Positions 54,601-60,949 of a stretch of DNA of 64,000 nt are shown in pieces; within the stretch, counting starts at the first letter, position 1; every line of letters begins with the position of its first letter. This stretch comes from Branchiostoma floridae (lineage: Eukaryota; Chordata; Leptocardii; Amphioxiformes; Branchiostomatidae), in contig NC_049982.1 of NCBI RefSeq assembly GCF_000003815.2, positions 20,604,083 to 20,668,082 on the forward strand, read 5' to 3'. The translations under genes were made by a program, and so were the position numbers. The notes beneath the pieces were generated by a model. That model did not search any database, had not been told where the DNA came from, and was given only the letters and a program-made list of their open reading frames with translations.

Positions 54601-55854
54601 TTGTCAACAGAGAATTCCATTGCTGGGAGTGAAAATGTATTAACTAGTAACAGTGACATTTGAATTTTGGGCAAGTGAAAAATTGGTTCGGGCAAGTACA
54701 TTTTTTATGTGCTTGCCCAATAGGACAAGTGGATTTTAGAAAACTTGTTCAACCCTGGTCATTGTCAGAGTTCTGCTTATCGTGTGAATCTGTTCTCCCA
54801 TACTAGGGGCTCCGCACACTTGACGACCTGAGGACAAAGGCAAAGCTGACGCGGCAGCAGCAGATTGGACTGAAGCACTACGATGACTTCCTGGACAGGA
54901 TGCCACGGGAGGAGGCAGCGGAAATAGAAAGGACCGTACGTTCTGTCGATAAACATGTTTGAAAGTTTATGAACTTTTCAGACTCTAGTTTGTTTGTATT
55001 GCATGCCCAGTTAAGTACCTCATGACATAACGCACCTAGTTTGTACTGAACAGTACAAGGTGCATACCCAGACAGATGTATTTGATCCCCATACACACCC
55101 ATATGCTCATGTCGAGATGGACCCCTACTATTTTTGGGCAATGGGTTCATCAATGAGGGTCTGCATGGGGGGTCCTGACAATGATTTATGCTGAATTCAG
55201 AAAAACACCCTACGTATTACGCTAAATCAAGGAAGGCAATTACGCTTAAGTTGGTCGCCTTGCTACAAATTACGTAGATAAGATGGTTTTCCCCAGAAAT
55301 TACGGGAAATAAAAATAGGCTGCCTATGCCTTACGTAACAGAGCATGCAGACCCTCATTAATGTGTTGAGTTGTGTCTCTCTTCAAACAGTCAACCTCTG
55401 ATGACATTCCTCACCAAAGCTAGATACTAATTTTCATCTAAGTGAAGTGAGGAAATAAGTTTAAGTGCCTTTCTCAAGGGAGCAATATCATAGTAACCCC
55501 TACAATTTGAACTCAGGACTTGGTTCTGGGCCAGACACCCTGCTAAGATGCCACTCAAGTTTTGATTGATTGATTGAATCAATATCATGTGACAAGTCCA
55601 CAGTGCAGGTGGTGTGAACAATGTCACAAAAACAACAAAGCACATTGAGTGTTGATAAAAAAACCATATTTATTGACCCTGTAAGGTGCGTGAGATGGCA
55701 GAATCTATCAACCCAGGTCTGATGGCGATGGCCTGTGGATCTTATCGGCGCGGGAAGCTTAACTGTGGTGACGTGGATGTGCTCATCACACATCCAGATG
55801 GGAAATCTCACAAGGGGATCTTCCAAAAAGTTCTAAATGGCCTCAAGGAAACAG
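38985..55854 (+). CDS. POLL: DNA polymerase lambda (family X), 3' end outside the window
   Basis: Polymerase lambda fills short gaps in base-excision repair and non-homologous end joining. Seven exons join in phase: 38985-39624, 40319-40461, 52801-52878, 53206-53313, 53759-53932, 54807-54935 and 55686-55854. They give an N-terminal BRCT domain, a Ser/acidic linker, the 8-kDa lyase domain, the fingers helix-hairpin-helix and the start of the palm with [10 protein letters not shown] (the first two metal-binding aspartates). The last visible donor leaves phase 1, and the next family residue is the Gly of the -TG-FLTDDL- region. The remaining palm (third Asp) and thumb exons were not found between 55855 and 64000. 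Introns carry an L1/Tx1 element, a nested minus-strand LRR gene and a CR1-like element. The ATG at 38985 is the first in frame. Confidence 0.93.
39768..39921. repeat. ATTC tetranucleotide microsatellite
   Basis: About 154 bp of CATT units with a few CTTT interruptions near the right end, in the first POLL intron. Confidence 0.98.
40319..40461 (+). CDS. POLL: POLL exon 2: acidic/Ser-rich linker
   Basis: After TTCCCACAG the exon reads [20 protein letters not shown] and then an S/P/T-rich stretch ([16 protein letters not shown]), closing at CCA|GTAAGT in phase 0. It corresponds to the Ser-Pro-rich linker of the family and is probably disordered. Confidence 0.85.
40476..40688. mobile_element. 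Short pogo/Tigger-like MITE (213 bp)
   Basis: CGGTCAAACCTGTATTAGCG at the left is mirrored by CGCTAGAGACAGGTTTGACTG at the right. The element is flanked by TA on the left and CA on the right, so the TA duplication is probably mutated. Internal GCGGCCACCTGGCCATTGCA and AATGGCCACCTG blocks resemble those of the longer element at 34084-35753, which makes it a related family. Confidence 0.72.
41413..41753. repeat. Left copy of the ~341-bp direct repeat flanking the L1/Tx1 element
   Basis: From AAACTACTATGGTTTC to GGTTACAGGG this stretch is identical, as far as I could read it, to 47612-47952, at a constant offset of 6199 bp. It contains a second copy of the last codons and stop of the minus-strand LRR gene and the first part of its 3' UTR. 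A short open frame read here on the minus strand is the same duplicate. Confidence 0.93.
42368..43180 (+). CDS. L1/Tx1 ORF1 protein (RNA-binding, 270 aa)
   Basis: This is the nucleic-acid-binding chaperone of an L1-like element. The first ~45 residues are polar ([20 protein letters not shown]). Residues about 45-125 form a likely coiled coil with heptad-spaced hydrophobics ([26 protein letters not shown]). Then comes the RRM-like core, opening with [13 protein letters not shown], and a C-terminal domain with [22 protein letters not shown] and [12 protein letters not shown]. This order is that of L1 ORF1p trimers. It stops at 43180, about 310 bp before ORF2. The start is the ATG at 42368 (ATGCCGAGGCAC). 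Confidence 0.9.
   Translation: MPRHKPTPPSNNDPKKRKYSSTGSQTDEEPDTEGSDIKSILQTIKVQLAELATTKQQVGENSLHIVNIAKASQHLEDEVSDLKKKLTELSEKVRIYQENQVKYEREKVKSQHKQVQMEAQSRRENLIFYNVPEEPSEKPQRTEKLLTQILEHNAKIPGNVVKNIKFQRVHRLGRTRIGDNARPRPIIAKFVWFKDREMVRGAARNLKGTNFGIAEDFPRQIREVRKKLMPVLRAARAAQPPKFAVLNVDQLYIDGDLYTGPESKRPYTTT
43490..47308 (+). CDS. L1/Tx1 ORF2 protein: endonuclease and reverse transcriptase (1272 aa)
   Basis: The N-terminal ~240 residues are an APE-type endonuclease: [37 protein letters not shown] and SDHKFISL. The reverse transcriptase lies at about 470-770: [32 protein letters not shown], motif [13 protein letters not shown], motif [12 protein letters not shown] and the catalytic FADDSN. Near residue 1165 is a zinc-knuckle-like [17 protein letters not shown]. 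All expected motifs are intact over one frame. The AT-rich codon use (about 65% A+T) differs strongly from the GC-richer cellular exons around it. The protein would nick target DNA and copy its own RNA there. Confidence 0.95.
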   Translation: MNTKIGSYNVNGLANSRKRREVFNWLKEKSHDIICLQETHSVLKDEMTWKQEWGGTIVFNHGTTNQRGVLILFKENLNFTINYSIKDDDGRSLILDISVNDLYLCICNLYAPNTDNPNFFDNIEKLIFNLKLNHNNFIIVGDFNTIQNATLDRAGQNPVIYHPNAQRKINELMFALDLVDIWRHKHPHTVRFTWRRGRQASRLDYFLISFSLMVDISNVKILDRLKSDHKFISLVIQNISRTRGKNYWKLNQTLLKDKNFRKKTEKFIEEFFRFNIGTTDPLTVWDAFKCCFRGHCIKFASLKRKSFISKENDLQKRIDQLTVKLDETDEPPQSVLDELSVLQSELEDLYEQKTDQLVYKQRADWMEFADRCTKQFLDLGRRNCCKKNVMILNTTDGETIHNPPRVMEKIKTFYHSLYSFKNPPEDLDDTNCDPFFPKDNYVLLSPEQKNSCEGLITEKELWEAISSFKDGKSPGLDGIPIEVYKTFFSNLKHPLLQCFNYAYEKGNLSKSQREGLITLLLKQDADGQYKDPTLLNNWRPLSLLCCDVRILSKVISLRMRNVIASLINKDQSGFLQNRFIGENICQILEIIQYYENERLPGMIFIADFEKAFDKLRWDFMFRTLEFYGFGQSFISWVSVLYKDITSRVINNGYISAPFSLLRGVRQGCPLSPYLFILCVELLATKIRSNNTIEGLTMHGVEIKVSQFADDSNFPLKPTLPSLFALTNDLNNFSKISGLVPNYKKCQILRIGTLRNTNFTLPCNLPIIWTNGPVKMLGVGITGDINKLTDNYQDRLTKVDRTLQPWRMLPMTLYGKITLINTLVVSQFTHLFLSLPSPGKTFFQTYEQKIFKFIWNGKPEKIKRKILYNTYDNGGLGLIHLPSFDLTRKASWVPRIFFQQDSSRKSFLCTSSVIFSRYLYPFVQLSLGKDIATKISTDQMNNVFIRLLVSPNPFFKDVLKAWLSFQFKPPETLKEIQAQLLWCNSSIVIENTPIIWEKPLKHGIYYINDLLDTNGRFLSYNGLLAKFGTAFDKLEYNQILSAIPRNWKKKLLDNTPVIGPILPHTANYVWLKATKINKIIYTSFLQSENRNPLNIQRRWEDEFNTIFPWKWVFRLVYALTICPKLRIFQYKILHRLLATKKMLHIWKILNSPNCAHCEEVETIRHLFWDCPRVVTFWTDLEIWFKTIVNKTLHLDFQTVILGDISENCNVIENLLILVAKHYIFIQRDKKLVVNHYISYVKRYYKTEYMIAERRNKLDIHFSKWESFPFNLAN
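47612..47952. repeat. Right copy of the ~341-bp direct repeat flanking the L1/Tx1 element
   Basis: Identical by eye to 41413-41753. It contains the genuine end of the LRR gene (stop at 47917-47919) and the first ~300 bp of its 3' UTR. The A-tail of the element runs directly into AAACTACTATGG, so up to three A are shared. Confidence 0.93.
47917..50970 (-). CDS. LRR transmembrane receptor-like gene nested in POLL, LRR part lost in a gap
   Basis: Exon 50970-50532 encodes [19 protein letters not shown], a clear signal peptide, then a cysteine-rich LRRNT ([18 protein letters not shown]) and the first leucine-rich repeats ([30 protein letters not shown]) before a GTATGT donor. The start is the ATG with AAGATGG context; an upstream in-frame ATG at 51021 exists. 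After the 100-N gap, 48837-47917 encodes an extracellular Asn/Thr-rich stem, one membrane span ([20 protein letters not shown]) and a ~240-residue cytoplasmic tail with three tyrosine repeats. Most of the LRR domain must lie in the gap or in missed exons; the join across it is unresolved, because the exon phase before the gap does not fit the frame seen just right of it. LRR receptors of this kind bind ligands at the cell surface; this ligand is unknown. Confidence 0.75.
48838..48937. other. Assembly gap (100 N) in the LRR gene
   Basis: Exactly 100 N of unknown true length, located where the LRR domain should be encoded. Tandem, similar LRR units could have caused the break. Confidence 1.
49230..49595. 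mobile_element. TAAGGCCA-family MITE (366 bp)
   Basis: TAAGGCCACACCAATTTAAT at the left (continuing TTCTTGGTTCACGGAT) is mirrored by ATCCGTGAACCAAGAAATTA and AATTGGTGTGGCCTAA at the right, a near-perfect inverted repeat of about 36 bp. It shares its first bases with the element at 15562-16431 and its whole terminus with the diverged copy ending at 52155. Confidence 0.88.
51661..52155. mobile_element. Diverged TAAGGCCA-family element
   Basis: The right end (GCAACAAATTAAATTGGTG, TGGCCTAAG) matches the family terminus. The left end near 51661-51700 (TTGCACCAATTTCATTTGTTG) is its diverged mirror. Both ends are followed inward by runs of A or T and a CCGA block, as in the copy at 49230. Confidence 0.6.
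52801..54935 (+). CDS. POLL: POLL exons 3-6: lyase and fingers domains
   Basis: Exon 3 carries WVCAEPS and NKHITDKF. Exon 4 carries [15 protein letters not shown] and YTKAIAIL. Exon 5 carries the helix-hairpin-helix [15 protein letters not shown] followed by SGHLRKLDH; the lysine of ADK aligns with the Schiff-base lysine of the dRP lyase (Lys72 of pol beta). Exon 5 ends with the second hairpin [11 protein letters not shown]. Exon 6 carries [26 protein letters not shown]. All four exons are phase 0 on both sides. The intron before exon 3 is about 12.3 kb because of the L1/Tx1 insertion and the nested LRR gene. Confidence 0.93.
53577..53684. mobile_element. TAGCCTGG-family foldback MITE with 9-bp target duplication (108 bp)
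   Basis: TAGCCTGGTATCCAGCTGTA at the left is mirrored by TACAGTTGGATACCAGGCTA at the right, and the interior (ACTCCCGAGTCTCTTCTGTC) is mirrored too, so the element is almost one perfect hairpin. ATTCCACAC lies directly outside both ends (53568-53576 and 53685-53693). The termini match those of 37339-37732. Confidence 0.92.
54443..54757. mobile_element. hAT-like MITE, short copy (315 bp)
   Basis: It starts CAGGGATAAACAAGTCC and ends ACTTGTTCAACCCTG, with internal CTTGCCCGATCGGGCAAG. GTCGTTGTCA upstream (54431-54440, two bases from the end) and GTCATTGTCA downstream (54758-54767) agree in 9 of 10 positions, a possible decayed target duplication. It is the short relative of 32382-33193. Confidence 0.75.
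55152..55359. mobile_element. MITE with AATGAGGGTCTGCATG ends (208 bp)
   Basis: AATGAGGGTCTGCATG is mirrored exactly at 55344-55359. The interior has several TTACG-containing blocks (ATTACGCTAAAT, AATTACGCTTAAG, AAATTACGTAGAT, CTTACGTAAC) reminiscent of the CGTAGAGCG motifs at 60950-61928. No target duplication is clear. Confidence 0.75.
55686..55854 (+). CDS. POLL: POLL exon 7: palm with catalytic DVD
   Basis: The exon encodes [20 protein letters not shown], then [12 protein letters not shown] and LNGLKET. The Gly-Ser near the nucleotide triphosphate (CGSYRRG) and the first two catalytic aspartates (DVD) are intact. The donor ACAG|GTAAGG leaves phase 1. The next 8 kb holds a CR1-like retrotransposon, and no continuing exon was found in it. 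Confidence 0.93.
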
Positions 55855-56445
55855 GTAAGGAAAATGTTGAGTTGTTAGCTGCTTTAGTGAACTCTTATAT
55901 GTCCATTGTTTTTATTGTGTCTTCCCGATGGGGAAAACATATTCAATTTTTGTTTTTGCTAAGTGTGTTCTTTTTCTTTCTTCTTCTACTGTCATGAGCC
56001 AATCAGAACCTAGAACTGCCATGAACCAATCAAAGCTTAGAATAGAAGTACATTAGCATATTAGCTGTATACTATAGGTATGAACAATTTTACTCTCACA
56101 CAATATTATAGGGCTAGCCTATTGGTATAGTATAATTATGTTAATGACCTGGTTCAATAGCCAAGTAGATTTTCTTTTTTACTCTCACGCAATACTATAT
56201 GGCAAGCCTTATGGTATAGTACTGTGTGTGAGTAGTTTGACAAGAGGCTACAAGGAAAACATATGCATTTTTGCAAAATTGTTACCTTTCTGGTTGTTTG
56301 TTTGTTTTTGTTGATGTAACATTTTGACAAACAAAAATTGCCCAAGGCAGTATCAATAAAGTGAGTGTTGAAATTAAGCCTTTGTGTTGTCCCCAACACC
56401 CTATTGTTTGATAATGTTTAATGTATGTTTTAAGTTTGACTGATT
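55855..56445. other. POLL intron stretch before the CR1-like ORF
   Basis: No gene is seen. A block of about 45 bp (TTACTCTCACACAATATTAT and following) at 56090-56134 recurs in diverged form at 56179-56222. Part of this stretch is probably the 5' UTR of the CR1-like element, but its 5' boundary cannot be placed. Confidence 0.45.
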
Positions 56446-59400
56446 ATGATCTTGCTCCTAAGTGGAGATATTGAGATCAACCCAGGGCCAAGACCACCTA
56501 AGTGTCCCTGTGGGAGCTGTAACAAAGCAGTACAGATTAAGCACGCTGCTATTTGTTGTGATGACTGCAATACGTGGTATCATAAGGACTGTATTGAGCT
56601 TGGCTCTCAGGTATACACTGTATTAGCAACCCACCGATCATACTCATGGATATGCTGTGACTGCGGCATACCAAACTTTGCATCAGACATGTTCGACATC
56701 ACTGATGACAGCTTTCATTCGGTAAATTCATTTGATACGCTGAACTCCAGCACAAGTTTGCCAGGTGACACACCAATGGCCACATCCACTCCACTTAGAT
56801 CAAAGCAGGGGAAAACTCACACTAGAGGTAATGGTCACAAAAAGGGGAGCAAGGCAAAACTACTGCTGGTAAACTGCCAGAGTGTTAGAAACAAAACTGC
56901 TGAATTGGCAACTGTGATTGACACTTATAAACCAGACATATTAGCAGGTACAGAGTCATGGCTCAATGAAAACATATCAAGCAGCGAAATATTCCCTGAC
57001 AGCTATATAGTACACCGTAAAGACAGACAAACTGGCCCAGGAGGTGGTGTATTTCAGGCAAACAGGGATGATCTGATTGTCACACACAGAACAGATCTGG
57101 ACACAGATTGTGAGATCATTTGGACACAAACCCAACTTGCAGGAAAGAAACCGCTTATGATTGGTACATACTACAGACCTCCATCAGATCAAGGCAGTAG
57201 TCTGGATGAGCTTGACAGCTCTATAAATAAAATGGGAACTAAGATAAACTCCGACAACGTAATCATTTTTGGAGATTTCAACACCCCTGGTATAAATTGG
57301 GATGTCAGCACAACAGACAACGCTCAGAACCATACAGGACAGGCACAGAAACTACTGCACTTAGTGGATAACCATGGGCTATTCCAAACAGTTCAGGAAC
57401 CAACTAGAAATGGTAATATTTTGGACCTGGTCTTAGTTAATAACCCAAACATAATTGAAAAGACCACAGTAGTTCCGGGAATAAGTGACCATGACATGGT
57501 TCTAGTGGACGTGAACTTGGCACCCAAACAGAACAAAAAAACAAAAAGGAAAGTGTACATTCGCACGAAATCTGACGAGCCGGCTATCAAGAATGACCTT
57601 GAGGACTATGCTACAAACTTTAACCAGAGAACAAAAGACATGTCGGTGACACAGAAATGGGATGACTTCAAAGGAAAAATGAAGCACACAATGAACAAGC
57701 ACATTCCTAGTAAAATAACATCAAGCAGATACAATCTGCCTTGGTTTAACAGAAACTTAAGAAGACACTGTCGGAAGAAACAACGTCTTTACAATAAAGC
57801 TAAGAGAACAGGGCAAGAGGAAGACTGGAACAAGTACAAGAAAGTAAAAAAAGGAGTACAGAAAAGCATAAGATCAGCACACTCAAAATACGTGGCGAAC
57901 ATACTTGGAGAAGCTATAACTGACAAACCAAAAACATTCTGGTCATACATAAAAGGCCTGAGGAGAGACCTTGTTGGGGTAGCCACTCTGAAGGTGGGGA
58001 GCACCATTATAAGTGACAGTGAAAAGAAAGCAGAAGCACTCAGTTCACAGTTTAAAAGTGTATTCACAGAAGAAGACACCACAGACATGCCATCTCTTGG
58101 AAACCCCTGCACCACTCCTATGGAACATATAGACATTTCTACGTATGGTGTAGAAAAAATGTTGCAAGGCCTTAATCCGTCCAAAGCATCCGGGCCCGAC
58201 CAAATACCGCCTTGGTTCCTCAAAATGACAGCCAGTGAAATCGCACCTGTTTTGACTAACATTTTCCAACAATCGCTTGACACAGGAGAAATCCCCCCAG
58301 ACTGGAGAGATGCAAACATATGCGCCATTTTCAAAAAGGGAGATAGAGCGGTTCCCAGTAACTACAGACCTGTTTCACTAACCTGTATTTCCTGTAAACT
58401 ACTCGAACACATTATTCATAGCCATATCATGAAACACTTGGAAGGCCACAATATACTAACGGACTACCAGCATGGTTTCAGAGCAAAGCGATCAACAGAA
58501 ACACAGCTTATTTTAACAGTTCACGACATAGCTGGGGCACTGAACAATAAAAGACAGGTGGATCTAGCAATACTTGATTTCACTAAAGCCTTCGACAAAG
58601 TCCCACATAGCAGACTCATAACAAAACTGGAGTACTATGGAATTCAAGGTTCTACATTAAACTGGTTAAAGGCTTTCCTGACGAATAGAGAGCAAACGGT
58701 AGTGGTAGAAGGGAAGGCCTCAGCTCCAGTTAAAGTAGCATCGGGAGTTCCGCAAGGGACTGTTCTGGGACCATTGCTCTTCCTCTTGTACATAAACGAC
58801 TTGCCAGACCAGCTCGATTCAAGTGTGAGGTTATTCGCCGATGATTGTCTGCTATATATAGAGGTATCTGCAAAGAATGACTCACAACTTCTTCAGAAAG
58901 ATCTGAACACCCTGGAAGAATGGCAAAGGAAATGGCTTATGCAGTTCAATCCTGATAAGTGCTATATCATGCACATAACGAACAAACGCACGCCAAATGT
59001 GTCCCCTTACCAGTTTTGTGGTCAGACATTAGCAACCACAAAAAGCCACCCATACCTAGGTGTTACGTTAACAACTGGGCTGAAGTGGGGTGTCCATGTT
59101 AACAAAATAACAACCAAGGCTAAACAGACATTGGGAGTAATCAAACGCAACTTGTGGGCATGCCCAGCCCGCGTAAAATCACTTGCATACACGTCACTGG
59201 TAAGACCTAACCTTGAATATGCTGCAACAGTATGGGATCCGTATACAAAGAAAGACAAAGATAAACTTGAAAGGGTACAGAACCAAGCTGCCCGATTCTG
59301 TACAAACAACTGCAACAGGGATGCTAGTGTTACCAAAATGAAAACAGATCTACAGTGGACATCACTTGAAGACAGAAGGAAAATGTCCAGACTTTGCATG

Positions 59401-59667
59401 ATGTACAAAATGACCAATAAGCTGGTGGACGTACCGACTGATAAGTATCTAATACCAGCTCAAAAAAGAACAAGAAACAGCCATGACTTCAAGTACCAGA
59501 GTTTCCAAGCTAGGATTGATGTGTTCAAAAATTCGTATTTTCCCAGAACTATCGTAGATTGGAATTTGTTATCACCAAGTACAGTAGGGGCATCTTCTCT
59601 GGATAGTTTTAAAGAACGCTTGCAGTTAGATGTGCAAAAGTTAGGTGTGACGGATCGTTCAGTGTAA
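56446..59667 (+). CDS. CR1-like polyprotein: 2A-like motif, PHD finger, endonuclease, reverse transcriptase (1073 aa)
   Basis: The N-terminus MILLLSGDIEINPGP ends in the D-x-E-x-N-P-G-P signature of 2A ribosome-skipping peptides. A PHD-type zinc finger follows at about residues 20-77 (CPCGSC, CCDDCNTWYHKDC, WICCDC). The APE-type endonuclease (about 145-370) shows LLLVNCQSVRNK, GTESWLN, GTYYRPPSD, IFGDFNTPGINW and SDHDMVLVDV. The reverse transcriptase (about 575-865) shows GPDQIPPWFL, NYRPVSLT, QHGFRAKRST, ILDFTKAFDKVPH, GVPQGTVLGPLLF and the catalytic FADDC. A C-terminal domain with VWDPYTKKDKDKLERVQ ends the ORF. All parts are intact. The start is fixed by a TGA three codons upstream. Confidence 0.94.
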   Translation: MILLLSGDIEINPGPRPPKCPCGSCNKAVQIKHAAICCDDCNTWYHKDCIELGSQVYTVLATHRSYSWICCDCGIPNFASDMFDITDDSFHSVNSFDTLNSSTSLPGDTPMATSTPLRSKQGKTHTRGNGHKKGSKAKLLLVNCQSVRNKTAELATVIDTYKPDILAGTESWLNENISSSEIFPDSYIVHRKDRQTGPGGGVFQANRDDLIVTHRTDLDTDCEIIWTQTQLAGKKPLMIGTYYRPPSDQGSSLDELDSSINKMGTKINSDNVIIFGDFNTPGINWDVSTTDNAQNHTGQAQKLLHLVDNHGLFQTVQEPTRNGNILDLVLVNNPNIIEKTTVVPGISDHDMVLVDVNLAPKQNKKTKRKVYIRTKSDEPAIKNDLEDYATNFNQRTKDMSVTQKWDDFKGKMKHTMNKHIPSKITSSRYNLPWFNRNLRRHCRKKQRLYNKAKRTGQEEDWNKYKKVKKGVQKSIRSAHSKYVANILGEAITDKPKTFWSYIKGLRRDLVGVATLKVGSTIISDSEKKAEALSSQFKSVFTEEDTTDMPSLGNPCTTPMEHIDISTYGVEKMLQGLNPSKASGPDQIPPWFLKMTASEIAPVLTNIFQQSLDTGEIPPDWRDANICAIFKKGDRAVPSNYRPVSLTCISCKLLEHIIHSHIMKHLEGHNILTDYQHGFRAKRSTETQLILTVHDIAGALNNKRQVDLAILDFTKAFDKVPHSRLITKLEYYGIQGSTLNWLKAFLTNREQTVVVEGKASAPVKVASGVPQGTVLGPLLFLLYINDLPDQLDSSVRLFADDCLLYIEVSAKNDSQLLQKDLNTLEEWQRKWLMQFNPDKCYIMHITNKRTPNVSPYQFCGQTLATTKSHPYLGVTLTTGLKWGVHVNKITTKAKQTLGVIKRNLWACPARVKSLAYTSLVRPNLEYAATVWDPYTKKDKDKLERVQNQAARFCTNNCNRDASVTKMKTDLQWTSLEDRRKMSRLCMMYKMTNKLVDVPTDKYLIPAQKRTRNSHDFKYQSFQARIDVFKNSYFPRTIVDWNLLSPSTVGASSLDSFKERLQLDVQKLGVTDRSV

Positions 59668-59786
59668 TATAACCAGCTGCTGCCGCGCCGCGTGCCTGCG
59701 AAGCTGGTGTGTTACGCCGAATGGCGGTTATACCGGCTATACAGATACAGATACAGATACAGATACAGATACAGATACAGATACAG
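56446..59786 (+). mobile_element. CR1-like non-LTR retrotransposon
   Basis: A single intact ORF (56446-59667) is followed by a short GC-rich 3' UTR and a tail of eight ATACAG units (59739-59786). A short tandem-repeat tail in place of poly(A) is typical of the CR1/L2 group. The 5' boundary is not identified; an in-frame TGA lies three codons before the ATG. The element sits on the plus strand in the POLL intron that follows the DVD exon. Confidence 0.9.
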
Positions 59787-60949
59787 AAGTGTTAGACTTC
59801 TGAAAGTGTTGAACCTTCCATTTTGCTAGCCTCTCTGCAGTTCTCGTATGTTGTATTGAGGTCATATGAAGGTTTAAGAGTATTTTCGGTTGAATCTTTG
59901 TTTATTCATAATCATTAGAAAACTCAAAGTGCTTTTCATTGAGGTTATGAGGGTAAAAGGAAAGGTCAGACAAAGTATAGCAAAGATACAGGTTACATAA
60001 AAGTCCTAAATAGATTCATACACATGCTGTTATAAGGTACACTAGATTGTTATATACATGTCATCTTTGGTTTCAATGAGAGAATTTGAATTGTATATGC
60101 AGTATACAGTAGCAAGTGCAAGTAAAATATATCCTCGTGACACACAAACACACAGTATAGGTTTAGTGTGATCTCTTAAGTACACAACAGTACAGTGTTT
60201 AATGTGTGTCAACCATTGTCAAATCAATGCTATTAAAGTAATCAAACAAATAAAAGAAGCAAAGGATATAAATTACATTACAGGTACAGTCTGAAACATA
60301 ACAAGGCTTATCTAGTATGATATCATAATGTGCAATCATTGTTGAACATGTTGTTCATGTTGTGTGAATACAGAACATTTAGTACACACAAAATATATTG
60401 GTACATGCAAAACAAATAAAATGAATGCAGAAAATTATTGATGAATGTCAAACAATATTGATGAAAGTAGAACATCATTGATGACTAGTGAATGCAGAAC
60501 ATAATTTGTGAATGCAGACATTATTGATGGATATTGTACCACCTGTGAAAGCAAAACAGAAAATTACTGTTGAATGCAGAATGATATTGCTGAATGCAGA
60601 ACATTTTTGGTTAAAACAGAATATTGAACAATGCTAATCATATTTTGTGACAGTGCAGATTATATGATTGGCATAAAAGTGAATGCAGAACCTTCACGAT
60701 GTCACTGAGAAAACCACTGCGCAAGTTTCAAGATTAATAGTATAATGGTTCCAGCTGGTAGTAAGATGGAATTAATTTCCCAATGAGGTATTTTCTTTGT
60801 GCAAAGCTAGTTAATGATTTTCTCACTGTTGATGGAACCCTTCTCAGTCTGTTTAACTCACACTTGTTGGGTTGATGTAATGTTGGTGCGTCATTAGACC
60901 ATTGGTGATGCCACAGTTTGTTATTCACTGTTTATTCTATTGCTACATG
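59787..60949. other. POLL intron continuation, no gene seen
   Basis: No exon fitting the remaining POLL palm or thumb was found. The right half contains a degenerate minisatellite (60408-60690). Confidence 0.5.
60408..60690. repeat. Degenerate minisatellite, ATTGATGAATGCAGAACA-like unit
   Basis: Variants of GAATGCAGAACAT and ATTGATGAA recur about ten times with irregular spacing of roughly 20-35 bp. Confidence 0.65.

Noticed and set aside
55428-55570. A tRNA-like or SINE-like block (CAATTTGAACTCAGGACTTG)
   Set aside because: A B-box-like stretch is present, but no box A, cloverleaf or second copy was found, so I do not call a tRNA or a SINE.
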